Assembly (NCBI GenBank): GCA_009760855.2
Contig: WPIO01000025.1
Span: 1,595,501 to 1,659,500, forward strand
Length of the DNA stretch: 64,000 nucleotides
From: Cristatella mucedo
Lineage: Eukaryota > Bryozoa > Phylactolaemata > Cristatellidae
Direction: 5' to 3'
Shown here piece by piece: positions 49,225 through 61,139 of the stretch (position 1 is the first letter of the stretch; every line of letters starts with the position of its first letter). The notes under the pieces were generated by a model. It was not told the DNA's origin, made no database searches, and worked only from the letters and a program-made list of their open reading frames with translations. A program made the translations under genes and the position numbers.

Positions 49225-50960
49225 CGAGTATGTTGCCTGCATGTGTGGGTGCATGTGCATGTGTGCGTGATCGCGTGTTTGCGTGTGTGTGTTTGTGCGT
49301 GTGCGAATCCTGTAATTACATTATGCTAATTGAAGATCAACCCAAACCCTTGAAGCTCTTTTCCGATGACTCCGGGAACAATAGAAGAGCTAGATAACTA
49401 TTTGCTTCCATGCACAACTGGTTACCAGCAGTTCTGCTGTACCCGTCTTCTTCAGTAAAGATTGACCAGGTTGAAATCGTTGGAGGTCTCAATGAAGTGT
49501 TCAGCAAGTATGGTGTTTGCATAATCGTAAAAGGGTAAAGGCACCGCGAGAAGTTGTTTAGTTGTATGTCTTTAAAAAGGCCCTGTCACATTCATGCAAG
49601 TATCTTCTACTTTGGAGGATTGACAGGAATTTTCGAAGAAAACAGTTTTTTTCATGCCAGCTTACGTGAAGCCACGTGTCTATCCTCTTTTTAATTTTTA
49701 TATCGCAAGCATCAAAATATACCTTCTGACTTTCTTAAATTTCACTTAAGACCTCTTTTCTAAAGCTGTTCTTAGTTTTCTATGACCGCATTCAGAACAT
49801 AAACTAAGTGTTCCATTCTTAAAATGGCTTGTCGCTGGCAGTATGAATTACTGTCCAGCAGTTCTGCTTGTGGAAGCCTACACTCCTCCAGTTCAACTTT
49901 GCTATCCTGACTTCAACGAAAGAAAGAGCGGTGTCTGTTTTTAGTTTATAGCCGGCTTGACATTATGAAGGGGTAACCAGAGAAATGTTGATCACCTACG
50001 TAGCATTTGGATACTGACGATGCAAAGTTAACTAATTCATTGGCTTACTTGTCAAATTCGATTTACGAGCGTGCTGCTTATTCTGCATTACACATTCTTT
50101 GTTAATTTTAAATGCTATTTAAATGGATTTTGTTTATGAAACAGAAAATATGATTTATCAGGTTTCGTGCCAATTTAACCATCTTGAAGCACAGGCAGAA
50201 ACAGCAGTAAGCAATACGAAGGGGAAAAGGCAAAACCATTAGTTAACAAGTGTGGCCATTGTTAGCTGCGGTATTCTCATATAAGGTATCGCTTTTCGAA
50301 AAGTACCACTTTTCTAGTTTACCATTAGCACGGATGTGTGTATACATGAGTATGCTCTAATTTTTTCAAGTGAAATACATGCTGATGCCCCACATTATTT
50401 GTGATCGAGTGAATTGCGGCCTCCATCTTTTGGCTCTAATTTCGGTTCTTTTCTTAATGGAGGTCCTGAGACCTATTAACGATCAAAGCTTCTCTGCCGG
50501 CATATTATGGTGAATCCTGGTATTTTTTAGATATGAATCCAACTCTTAGAATAGTTATTAACTCCGGAGACCCTTACACGAATATGAAACCTCAGTCGCT
50601 ATCTGGACTTTAACATACTCATTCTCTGTCTATCATTCACCGTTCCATTACTGAAATTTAGATTTGAACTCACAGAGCACCCGAAAAGTGTTTTAATTGA
50701 CTTACTATGGAAGGTCTAAAACTTGGGCTGCATGCCCAGCTTTTTATCAGGTAAGTCACAAAGCATTTTTCGGAGGGTTAGGCCTTGTAAATGTTCAGGC
50801 AAGGTTTTAAAATGCCCAAGTTTAGGCTTGCCGCCTGGATAAGGCATTTTAATTCGTATGAGCCTCATAGAAGTCAGGCGGACTCACCCATCACTGGGCT
50901 CACAAATATTTTCAAAATACGAAAGAAACATGCAAAAAGGTTAAATCATATTAAATAGAA
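49225..50960. other. AT-rich DNA, no gene recognised
   Basis: It opens with a GT-rich stretch (49241-49306). The rest is AT-rich with short open frames and no domain. Confidence 0.4.
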
Positions 50961-51123
50961 ATGAAACGACGTCACCTCATTTATCGTGGTTAATTGGTTC
51001 CAGACAACCACAATAAGTGAATTTCTGCGAAAGAGGATTGTTAATAAATAAATACAATATTTTTGTTGTTAGACCTTAGAAAACCTGTTTACTACCATCC
51101 AAACACGGTTTTTAGCATTACTA

Positions 51124-51635
51124 GTTTTGTCGATCACGTTTAGGTCTCTTTATTCTTTTGCTCCAGCCTTCCTATCAGATTCACTTCCGCACCAGGCCAA
51201 GCATTGCACCACCCACTTTTCAGAAACTAATTATTTCCCTATAACTCGTGCAGACCTCAAATCATATGCAGACCGTGCTCTTAGTTCGTTTTCTCCCAAA
51301 GTGTGGAACTCGCTCCTGACTTCCGTCATAACATCCCGTGACGTGACCACTTAAAAAAATACAAATGCATCTATTTAGGACAGCATTTAGTGGGTCCCCG
51401 TGATTCTTCCTTTATGTGCTTATGCGTGCTGACACTGTTGCATGCTGCAACTAACCACACTTGCATGATGACCATGTGCATGCCACCCATAACCATGTTT
51501 TTCATGTTGTTTATCAAGCATGATTTTTCCTTTCACTATTCAATCGTGTTTTCTTTGCAGCCAATCTAAAGCGCCTAGAAAAAGATAGAGTTGCCTGAGG
51601 GCGCTTTATCAAGTGAATTATTATTATTATTATTG
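51124..51635 (+). mobile_element. L2-like LINE, 5'-truncated, nested in MITE
   Basis: It encodes FRSLYSFAPAFLSDSL, HQAKHCTTHFSETN and VWNSLLT, then the 3' UTR, the tail and an (ATT)n end at 51618-51634. MITE sequence lies on both sides. Confidence 0.8.
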
Positions 51636-51684
51636 GAATCACATGGAAATGAAATAACATCCCTTTGTCACCAGTGCACTCGTA

Positions 51685-52385
51685 CCTGTATGTGTAATCA
51701 GGCGCTTGCAGCTGGTGCAAAACTCTGCTGCTAGGCTTGTCTGTCGTGAGCTTCGTAGTTGCAACATCACACAACTTTTCGCCGACCTGCACCGGCTCCC
51801 AGTCAAGCAAGGCATGAATTTCAAGGTTTTGTCACTCAATTCTAGGTCCCTTCATTGTTTGGCTCAATCCTACCTATCCGATCTACACACTCACAAGGCT
51901 AAGCATCGTAACCAGCCGCTTTTCGGAATCCAACATTTTACCAATACCTCGTACAAACATAAAACCTTTTGGAAACCGTGCTTTTAGATCGTACGCTCCC
52001 AAAGCCTCGAACTCACTTCCAACTTGCGTCACGACATCTCTTGACTTGACCACATTTGAAAAGAAATTAAAAACACACCTATGTATGACAGCATTTAGTG
52101 GTCCCTGTGATTAGTCCTGTATGTGCTTTGGTGTGCTGACACTGTTGCATGGGGCCACTAACAGCACTTGCATGCTGACCCTTTGCATGTCACCCCCTAA
52201 CCATGTTAACCATCTAAATCTAAATCCATCCATCTAAATCCATAACCATCTAAATTCTTGCTGCTCATGAAGCATGATACCAGTAACCATTTGATCGTGT
52301 TTTCTTTGCAGCAAATGTAAAGCGCCCAGAAAGACATTGAGTTCTCTGGCGGCGCTGGCGCTTTAAAAAGTGTACTAGTATTGCT
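51685..52385 (+). mobile_element. L2-like LINE, second copy nested in the same MITE
   Basis: It encodes LQLVQNSAARLVCRELRSCN and FADLHRLPVKQGMNFKVLSL, then a frameshifted end, the 3' UTR and a tail (GACATTGAGTTCTCTGGCGG). The UTR carries a local duplication of CCATCTAAAT near 52210-52255. Confidence 0.8.
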
Positions 52386-53300
52386 ATAATATGAGTAATA
52401 TACCAGACAAAGTAAGCATGTAGAAGCGGGTGGGAGAGCAACAAACTTGCTTGAGGCTAAGTCAATCAGTGGTCAAGATAGTAACATGATAGGATAGTCA
52501 TTCAGTGAAAATCATCTCATTGATTGGCTTAGTTTAACCCTATTCGATGTTTTGAAAAGTTCTTTCCCACACACAAGGACTGATAAAAGGGCTGCATGTG
52601 TGGCTGAATAATTTACTGGGGTGCTTGAATAGATAGTTCTACAGTCCTTAGGTTGAGCATTTTTATTTTTGATTACAAAACAGGGATGTAAAATGGACTC
52701 AGACAACCGAGCAGGAGCTCTATCGTTTTCACCACCCCGATCAACCTTTTATTTAAATATATTTGAAAAATCGCGATAGAGTGAAGCCGCGAAAGTAGAA
52801 GCGCGAAATGGCGAGGAATGACTGAATATTATATATATATGCTATATATATAATATATATATATATATAATATATGCTATTGATAAACTAAGAATAATCT
52901 TATTTAAAGATATTTACACCCCAAATCTTCCTAAAAACTTCACCATCGGATAACAAGAAGCGTTCCAATTAGTCACTTGTTAACTTTATTCGAAGTCTTC
53001 TTGCTTATTTTAAACTAATGTCACAGGATTATAAGTAATATCAAAATTGGCACAAGCGTTATGTTTGCTATTAGAATATTTCATCTTTTTTTTTAAAGCG
53101 GATTTCTCATACTCACAACTTAAAATATATCTTATATAATAATGCACCATATTCTGGATGGCTTTTAATTTTTGGGTTGAATTTGTGGATTTTAATCCTT
53201 CAGATATCGATCCTTTATTGCCCACTGCAAGCTTAGGTAATAGAGGTTAATAGTCTTCTGCCTTTATATAAATGAGGCTGGTCAATTAGCCACTATTTGT

Positions 53301-53306
53301 TTTATT
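53301..53306 (-). terminator. Poly(A) signal AATAAA of the SLC22-type gene
   Basis: TTTATT on the + strand reads AATAAA on the minus strand, about 103 bases beyond the stop codon at 53409. It fits a short 3' UTR. Confidence 0.5.
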
Positions 53307-53408
53307 GATTTACTGAAAATGCGATGCAGCACGGACCCGGAAAGCCGCTGTATTTTGTTCTAGGACTTTGACAAGATTACCAGTTCGTGATTTTCATGAG
53401 ATCCTTCT

Positions 53409-53591
53409 TTAAGGCAAACGGTCGTAATCCACATGTTTTTCTTGACCTAACCGTTCGGCTTCATTTAATGAGTCAGGTAAGCATTTTTTGTTGGTTTCAG
53501 GTATAGGTATGGTTGCCAAGCAACTGACAGCCAATGCACATCCAAATATCAAAGAAGGTATGCCTTGACTTGCAAGGCTCTTTCCAGCATC
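53409..53591 (-). CDS. SLC22-type transporter, terminal exon
   Basis: The exon has 60 codons plus TAA (53409-53411), too short and lacking an ATG to be picked up as a free-standing frame. The acceptor is TTTTCTTTGTAG (AG at 53592-53593), phase 0, matching the donor of the next exon upstream. It encodes the last membrane helix (GIPSLIFGCALAVSCLATIP) followed at once by IPETNKKCLPDSLNEAERLG. The PETxxxxLPDxxxEAE motif is the characteristic cytoplasmic end of the SLC22 organic cation/anion transporter family of the major facilitator superfamily. A short tail (EKHVDYDRLP) closes the protein. The match in motif and order makes the family call strong; the substrate cannot be read from it. Confidence 0.8.
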   Translation of the reverse strand, partial: DAGKSLASQGIPSLIFGCALAVSCLATIPIPETNKKCLPDSLNEAERLGQEKHVDYDRLP

Positions 53592-53805
53592 CTACAAAGA
53601 AAAAAAACAGTAAATGGAGGACTCAGTTAAAATGCTGCTGACATTGCCCGGACTCATAAAAGGCTCCGTGCAGCCTCATAGATACCGTTGATCAACAAAA
53701 GTATGGCCAAATTCATGAGGTGAGGATAAATAAATTTTAAAACCAAAAACCTGCAACGTAGTATAAATTGTCCTGTTTAGTGTTAATATTTTTTCTCGTG
53801 CTTAC

Positions 53806-53987
53806 CATTTGTATCACAAATGGCGCCACCATCGCTGCGATCGCTGATACGGAAGTACATGAGCCAAGAATCATGTTGCGGTAGGTTGTTGGTATTACTT
53901 CAGTCGTCCAAATGAACAATTCATTATAAGCTGTAGCCGCACCGAACTTACCAATGGCTAAGCCAACCAATGTGGCATAGCCAGCAC
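53806..53987 (-). CDS. SLC22-type transporter, penultimate exon
   Basis: The exon has 60 codons after a split Gly codon. The acceptor is CGTATATTTTTAG (AG at 53988-53989), the donor ATG|GTAAGC (53804-53805). It encodes LAIGKFGAATAYNELFIWTT, then EVIPTTYRNMILGSCTSVSA and a hydrophobic stretch ending APFVIQM. GKFG...Y...ELxPTxxRN is the SLC22 signature spanning late membrane helices 10-11. The 214-base intron to the terminal exon keeps phase 0. Upstream exons, which would carry the large extracellular loop and the GRR motif, were not found between here and the right edge. They are probably beyond the window or hidden in long introns containing the SINE, satellite and LINE sequences of 54-64 kb. 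Confidence 0.82.
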
Positions 53988-54234
53988 CTAAAAATATACG
54001 ACTCGCCAGCTTGTGGCATTCACACAGACCGCCATAGCTACCCTCACAAAATCTCCTCCAGTCGCCAATTAGGTTAGGGATGTTACGTGGTAAAAGGCAG
54101 ATGATATTTAGGCAATGCGGGTCAACAAGCAGCTGCACTTTCTATAACAGGTTCATATGATTGAAAGATGCATGGGTGGCCTAAATGTGCTTTTCTTAAA
54201 TGATAGAGAATGAAATAAAATGTAAAATATAATT

Positions 54235-54356
54235 TACTTTTATTGTGCCTCAGACAACGCAATCTCTATCTAGGTGCGAGACGTATACATGATGTGAGCT
54301 CCAGCGTACAATCTTGGTAACCTAAAGCGAGCACCTTAACCACCACGTGGCCAAAC
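54235..54356 (-). mobile_element. tRNA-derived SINE copy
   Basis: On the minus strand, GGCCACGTGGTGGTTAAGGT (box A region), a degraded box B region, then GATAGAGATTGCGTTGTCTG and an A/T-rich end reproduce the SINE order. It lies upstream of the SLC22 exons, probably in an intron. Confidence 0.6.
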
Positions 54357-54359
54357 CCA

Positions 54360-56930
54360 GAGATTCAATTGGGTCTCTTCCAGTTGTACTAGCTCAATGG
54401 TGTCATTAAAGTGTGAAGAGAACGTGTTCTGAAGCCCTATCGTATTGTGGCTTGTCAACTCGTCGGTGTTAGGGTCACGCACATTTTTCAAAGATGCAGC
54501 AATAATTTGATGCATCCCGAATGAAAAATACTCAAACTGTTTCAATTAAAAGTTGTGAAGAATTTTTGTATGATTTCGTAACCATTAATTAGAGCCCCAA
54601 TAAAAAAACACTTCATGATTGCCTCAGGCTACACAGATTAAGGTGTCGCCCGATACAATTGTTTAATCCATCATTTGTTTTTATTATTTTCAGTTTTCTC
54701 GGCATAGAATGCTAGAACTTTCGCATATTAGGAAGAAAATCCACCACTGATGGTTAAAGATTACTTGTATATGTCGACTCTGTCTCCTATGATGGGGTAA
54801 TTACTGTTGGCAGGCCAATTTAAAAAAGTCTCTGAGGATCTCTTCAAATTATCGGCCCTCGCTGCTAATCTTATCTTTTATGCTAACAAAACAATCACAG
54901 GACTTAGTTTTGAAAGAGATATGACGGATTCAGGTTTTTAATTGATACACTGCTAAATTCTTACTTTTGACCAAAAGATTCCCAATGACGGGAAACCTTA
55001 ACGACGAACTACGCTCGAGTTTATCTATTTGTGCCTTTCTATCCTTGTAGGATGGCAAATTCACAGTCGACGATTTTCCACTCAAAAAAAGGGTTCGAAA
55101 AACTGTAGGTCTGAGCTACCAGTCTTAAAGAAGCCCTAGCAATTCCTTGCGACACTATATCTCATTCCGTCAGATGTTGGTATGTCTTTCCAGCAGTATC
55201 TATGATACTCGTGGAACACTTTTACAATTCCAAGACAACATCTATTTACCTGCTGCTAATTTAGTGCACCATTTCCAGGATCCCCGAACTGCTACTTCCA
55301 TGCAACTCGCTACCTCAACTGCTACCCTCAGTTATGCTTCCCGTTTTCTCTTTGTGTTGCGTGAGACGAAGTCTGCTGGCTACCGAATCCGTACCAAAAG
55401 CCGCTCAGGCTTCGAGTGGGCTACAGAAACTGTTCTGTGTAACAAATACACAGTCTTTGTGAATTTGTGAAGCTGCCGACAGAGATAAATGCATAGATAC
55501 ATCTAAAGCATTGCTAGCTCACCTGACTGTCTTCCAGAACAAGATATAGTTTTCTCTTTCTTTTCAATTCACGGGTAAAGTCTCTTGGCTAAAATATGCA
55601 CCCTTATTAATGTCTAGATTTTCATTGAAGAATTGAAATTTTTTCTTATTGGTGAAACTGCTACAGGCCTGTGGCAGCGGGGAATTATAGACCATGAGCA
55701 TAAATGGAACAATTAAAGTATGCAAAACCTAAAATTTCTGCTCTTTGAATTACAGAAGCACTAAAATAAAGTTATATAATAGAAATGCTCAACCTTGCAA
55801 ATCATATCAGACATATAATCAGGCCACATATTGCTTAAGGACGCGTTCAAAAAAATAAAGCAGAGCAACCGTTCAATTTCAAATGCATTAAAGTACTTAC
55901 AATGAAAATGTTACCGTCAGTTATCATTTTGTGGTAATAATGAGATACCCGGGTCAACAACATTGTTTTGATGTTTTTAATTAAGGACATTATCTAAGCA
56001 ACGTGAAAAAATCAGATACCCTAAATGCTAGCACCTGTAGTAATGTCGTTTGACCATAAAGCCTTAGAAATTACTTGCTCATGGAAATTTAAATTTTGAC
56101 CTCTTCAATGAATTGTCCTGTCACAATGCTCGCAACCATGACTTGCCATTCAGGCTTTAGCTTCTCTGACAATAAGCGAACTAGTAAGTAGGTACTGTCG
56201 TGCGTGCCCATTATATTTTTCTATTAGATTCAACATGGATTTATTGCTGCAGTTACTGTTGCCATAGTTCGTGAGTAAAAAATTTCATCTACTACGCTCA
56301 CTTGCAAAAAGTGGGAAAGAACGTGCACTTACTTAATGTTTCGAGAATAGTTTGGAGCCGTCAATCTAGCTCTCCCTCTAGCCTTATTGTGATCATTCTA
56401 AGTTAGCATTCGATAAGCCTATTATAATCCTTGTGGTAAATATTAGTGTTTGCATGCGGCTCAATGTGCATAAATACTATAATACCGCCGGACTTGATTC
56501 CTGATAATGCCTTTGAACTGCTCGCTTTGACCGAGAACTGTAGGTATTGATCGACTTTCCATCATTAAACATAGACGCCCCGAAGAGATTACCCTGCTTA
56601 TATACCTCTACATAAATCAAAACTGATGGATGAGTCGATATTGTCGAGCATTCGTCGCTCAATTTCAAACCGTGTGCAGGCCCCTCAAAGTTTTCCTGTT
56701 TTGTTTCGAATCCCTCATAAATACGATAGCATGCTATTTTAACAAAAAGTGCTGGATTACATATTCGCATTGAGTTGTTTGTACTGAACGTGCAGAACTT
56801 CCGACAGCCCATTCATTTATATAAACTGTGTAATAACCTCAAGTAAAGAGTCAGGATCAGATTATATTTATGTCGTTCATTATATACGACAAGGAGGTAC
56901 AATAATCTAAGCTAACTAATGAACTCAGCT
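54360..56930. other. AT-rich DNA, probably SLC22 intron or upstream; LINE scrap
   Basis: No exon recognised. A segment at about 55280-55420 (CCTCAGTTATGCTTCCCG, GACGAAGTCTGCTGGCT) matches the end of the LINE at 8.13-8.22 kb, so it is a retroelement scrap. Confidence 0.4.
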
Positions 56931-56939
56931 TATTATCGT

Positions 56940-57040
56940 GATTCAAGGTACTCAACTTTGACGACCAAGTTCCCAGGCTCTGGCCCTGGGTCGAATATAA
57001 TGCGCCATCATAGAGATTAAGTTTGATTCAAACAGTATGC
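56940..57040 (+). mobile_element. SINE copy, degraded
   Basis: GACCAAGTTCCCAGGCTCTG then GCGCCATCATAGAGATTAAG follows the body-and-tail order of the SINE family. The head is weak. Confidence 0.4.
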
Positions 57041-57259
57041 AAATGAAATAAAATTTCTTTAATTGAATATAAGTGGCCATAAAGGTTGAGGCAGTCATGA
57101 CACATTTTGAGCAAGGCTTCTCAAAATCGCAATAATACAAACAATAACAATGACAAAACTAAGCTCTAAAAATCTCTAGAGTAGTACATCTCCCCATAGA
57201 AAGCCTAAATTTGCTGAAGATAAGTTTGTCAAGTAATTCTTCAGAGTTGGGTTACTCTG

Positions 57260-58790
57260 CAATGCAAAATGTCTATTCCAAGAAAAGCCATCGCTCAACT
57301 GGGGTTTTGATTCCATCCTTTACACAGTGGCGTTACTGGTTAATCCAGAAAATGTTAGGCTATTATGAATGCAAGTTCTCAAGCTATTGACTCCAGTTTC
57401 CAGACCCAGCTAGGCTCAAATATATTGGAAATGCATTGGAGCTGCTCTTTCAAAATACGCATCGCACATCTGAAGTTTTAATTTCAAATGATACAAAACT
57501 CTGTTCCTGATTTACCCAGCCAATTTCATGCAATAGCACACGCAGTTCTCAAGCTCCGACCGCCAATGGCTCCCTATACATTTACCTGCCAAAAACTGCC
57601 ATTTCTATAATGAATGTCGCACAAATTCGGTTGTTATTCGAAATTATATAAATTAGTGTTCAAGATTTACCCGGCATTTCTCACAGCCTTGGGCATAAGC
57701 GAATAGAGCAGTTGAGGTAGTGAGTAACATGGAAGTAGCAGCTCACGATGGCTGGAAAGGGTGTGCCATAGTCGGCCGCTGGAGAGTAGTTGCATAAGAA
57801 ATATGATCAAATTGTGATGCACTCATCATTTATAAAATAAGCGTATAAAAACTGTGGTTTTGATTCATTATCATGCGCAACGGTGTTCTGCGTATAAACC
57901 GGAACTGTTTATGCAATTGTGCAAGCACGTTCTCACTAAATGGCCAAATATGTAGCGTCCGAATTAGCGGTCATAAATATTCCACTCAAAATACAGCTGC
58001 TACTTCCACATTAATACTTCGCAACTGTGGTTTCTTCCAAATGTTAGAAGAGGGTGGTTCAGGTTTACCCGCGAAAATTCAAGTGACAAAACATCACCAT
58101 TCTCGGACCATGGCCCCCCAATAAATTGTGCCAGCCAACCTCTTATGTATTGCAGCTGGGAAGAGACTGCCTTTTCCACAATGAAAGTCGCGCACCTGTA
58201 GTTTTGACCCCAAGTTATAGCGAACAATTTCTTGGCTTTACCATCCTTATTGTATGCCATTGCTTATACACGTTCTTGTGCAAACGTCCCCAACGGCTTG
58301 ACTTAGCAAGCCACCCAGTATATTTGGACTGTGATGCAGGTTATATATCCAAAAATAGAGTGGGGCAACTGCTGTTTCATTCAAAATTATAGAAAATAAG
58401 ATTTTGTATTGACCTACACAATTTCACACCATTGGGCAATGGCGGTCTCATGCAATTGATTCAAAAGGCCAGGCCCAGCGAGACTAACTAAAGCTGTAAA
58501 CTTCGAAACAGCTGCCATTTCCGCAAAAAGGTTGGCGAAAAGTGCGGTTATAGTCTCCCGTTATGCAAATTATGTTCCAATTTTACCTAAACAATTTCAT
58601 GCCACCTGACACGAGCCTTGTTATTCAGTTGCCTAAACTAGCCCGGCACAGTGAGGCTCACAATGACCTGTAACTGCGATATCCGCTACCCTTTCCCAAA
58701 TTTTGAATAATAATTTAGCAGTTTTGAATCATAATTACTTCATAAAGTTTTGCATGAGAAAATCATTAACATAAACTTTATAACTAGGAT
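57260..58790. repeat. Degenerate ~172-bp tandem array, about nine units
   Basis: A recurring block (GCTGCCATTTCC...AATGAAAGTCGC...GTTTTGATTCCAAATTAT...GATTTACCC..CAATTTCATGCC) repeats across 1.5 kb. Using the G of the GTTTTGATT-like anchor, units fall at 57304, 57475, 57630, 57857, 58030, 58201, 58374, 58547 and 58721. Spacings are 171, 155, 227, 173, 171, 173, 173 and 174; the 155/227 pair averages 191, so an indel shifts one unit. Units are highly diverged, and short frames here are artefacts. It ends where an L2-like LINE tail begins at about 58.84 kb. Confidence 0.7.
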
Positions 58791-58839
58791 ATATAGAGAG
58801 CTAAAATTGTTGGCATAGTGGAAATTCTCAAATTATAAC

Positions 58840-59985
58840 AAGAATAATACATTTGATTTAACACCCTCAGATAACTCAATCTCTTTCAAAGCACTTTACA
58901 AGTGTTGCAAAGGAAGCACGATCGAATGGTTTGTGGTTGTCTGCTAAAAAACCCCAGAATAACATGGTTAGGGGTGAATTGCACACAGGGTCAGTATGCA
59001 ATTATGGTTAGAGGCAGCCTGCACAGTGTCCGCACACTTAAGCACACATAGGACGAATGACAGGGGCCCACTAAATTCTGGCATAAATAAATGGGTTATT
59101 AATTTCTTGCTAAATGTAGACATGTCAGGAGACGTCGTGACGCATGGCGGGAGTGAGTTTCAGGCTTTGGGAGCATACTGACTAAAGGCACTGTCTCCGA
59201 AGGATTTGAGGTTTGTATGAGGCATAGGTAATCAGTTAGATTCCGAAAAGCTGGTGGTACGATACTTAGTCTGGTGCTGGAGTAGATCTGATAGGTAGGC
59301 TGGAGCCATAAAAGAAAGGGACCTAGAAGTGAGTGACAGAAACCTGAAGTCGATGCGTTTCTTGACTGGTAGCTAGAGCAGGTCGGCGAGAAGTGGTGTT
59401 ATGTAGCAACTACTACGCTCACGACAGATAAGTCTAGCTGCAGAGTTTTGCACCAGCTCTAAGCACATAATTACACGGGCTGGCAGACCAGCAAGCAGTG
59501 AGTTACAGGAGTCAAGACGGGATGTCACAAATGCATGGACCGATTTAGATGGGGTATTCCCGTATAAACGAGCCCGAATTTCGGCAATGTTATGGAGTTG
59601 AAAGAAGGCAGACATGACTGTGGCACTAATGTGGTCGTCTAATAGGAATTCACTTTGGAACATGACACCTAGATTTTTCGCAGATTAATGGTAGGGCCGA
59701 CTTTGAGCTTCAGCCTTTCCAGTTCCTGCATCACCCATAACAAACTAGAAAGTTGGTTTCATCATCATCGAATTTATGCCATCCATAAGTGGATGTCATC
59801 AATACGTGCAGCAAGGGAGTTGACAGAATTCGACATGCTTGACGGGTGGGAGGGATACAAGCAAAGGTACAACTGCGTGTTACCTGCAAAGAAGTAAAAA
59901 CCTAGATTGTGCCTGGTAATCACATCGGCAAATGGTAGAGCATGGGCCGTGAAAAGAACGAGACCAAGCACAGATCAATGAGGTA
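58840..59985 (-). mobile_element. L2-like LINE with reverse-transcriptase catalytic region, dead
   Basis: The longest copy of this family. On the minus strand it encodes VLFTAHALPFADVITRHNLG, then FYFFAGNTQLYLCLYPSHPS. The catalytic FADD box has decayed to FAGN. Then NSVNSLAARIDDIHLWMA, FFQLHNIAEIRARLYG, SRLDSCNSLLAGLPARV and SAARLICRERSSCYITPL follow across several frames. The tail and AT-rich end are at 58.84 kb. Stops and frameshifts are numerous. Confidence 0.82.
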
Positions 59986-59999
59986 CCTATATTTCAGAG

Positions 60000-60450
60000 A
60001 GTCCTCCAATGATCTTTCCCCATTCATATCGATACTCTGGAGTCTCATTTACATCAATACTCTGGAGTCAACTACTGAGATAGGACTCAAAAAATTGCAA
60101 CGCAGCTCGAGTGATGCCGAAGCGAAACGAGGCGCTAAAGCAGGACTTGGTGATCGATAGTATTTAAATCGATAAATCTATAAGTCGACTTGGTTTTTGG
60201 CATACTGACTAAAGTAAAAGCATGAACAAATCACGCATTTGTACCTTTAATGAGCTAACGATGACATACCTTCGTACAAATGTATCTGCCGTACTAAGTA
60301 CCCTCAAGGCACGGCCAATAATGAAATAGATGCTACTTCTAATTGGAAGCTGTGAGGATTGATTAAGGTAACCATCAATTGTGAACACTTGGGTTGATGG
60401 CCAGCTGTTTTGTCCATTACTAAACGTACAGTATGCTTGCTCTGTGCCTG
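60000..60450. other. No gene recognised
   Basis: A 450-base AT-rich spacer between two LINE copies in opposite orientation. Confidence 0.4.
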
Positions 60451-60454
60451 CTTG

Positions 60455-61102
60455 CTAGCCTACCGGAATGTGCAATCAGGCGATTACAGCTGATGCAAAA
60501 CTCCTCAGCTAGGCTTGTCTGTCGTGAGCCTTGCAGTTGCCACATCACACCACTTCTTCCCGACCTGCACTGGCTCACTGTCAAACAATGCATCGACTTC
60601 AAGGTTTGTCTCTCACTTTTAGGTCCCTTCATTCTTTCGCTCAAGTCTATCTCTCAGAACTACTCCCCCAAAAGGCCAAGCATCGTACCACCCACTTTTC
60701 GGAATCCAAATGTTTACCAATACCTCGTACAAACCTCAAATCCTTAGGAGACCATGCATTTAGTTCGTATGCTCCCAAAGCCTAGAACTCACTCCCACCT
60801 TGCGTCACAACATCCTCTGACTTGACCACATTTAAAAAGAACTTAAAAACACCTATTTAGGACAGCATTTAGTGGGTCCCTGTGACTTATTCTTAATGTG
60901 CTTATGCGAGCTGACACTGTGCATGCTGCCACTAACCACACTTGCATGCTGACCGTGTGCATGTCACCCCTAACCACGTTATTCGTGTAGTTTATCAAGC
61001 ATGATTGCATGATATTACTCACCGTTCAATCGCGTTTCCCTTTTTAGCAAATGTAAATTGCGCAGAAAGAGATTGAGTTCTCTGAGGGCGCTTTATCAAG
61101 TG

Positions 61103-61135
<33 letters not shown>
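60455..61135 (+). mobile_element. L2-like LINE, 5'-truncated
   Basis: It encodes LQLMQNSSARLVCREPCSCH, then LTFRSLHSFAQVYLSELLP and HRTTHFSESKCLPIPRTNLK with one frameshift. The 3' UTR and tail (GAGATTGAGTTCTCTGAGGG) end in (ATT)n at 61106-61133. The 5' edge is almost the same position in the family as the nested copy at 51685. Confidence 0.82.
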
Positions 61136-61139
61136 AGTA

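Larger units (their letters stand above)
50967..52824. mobile_element. Tigger/pogo-like MITE, copy 2, split by two LINEs
   Basis: The left end (ACCTCATTTATCGTGGTTAA, then CCACAATAAGTGAATTTCTG) and right end (GATAGAGTGAAGCCGCGAAA to AATGACTG) match copy 1 at 12807-13474. An internal block (ATGAAATAACATCCCTTTGT, about 51648) also matches copy 1. Removing the two LINE inserts leaves about 650 bases, close to the 668 of copy 1. Confidence 0.65.

Noticed and set aside
57260-58790. CRISPR array
   Set aside because: Units are about 172 bases, diverged throughout and without constant repeats plus unique spacers; the window is eukaryotic.
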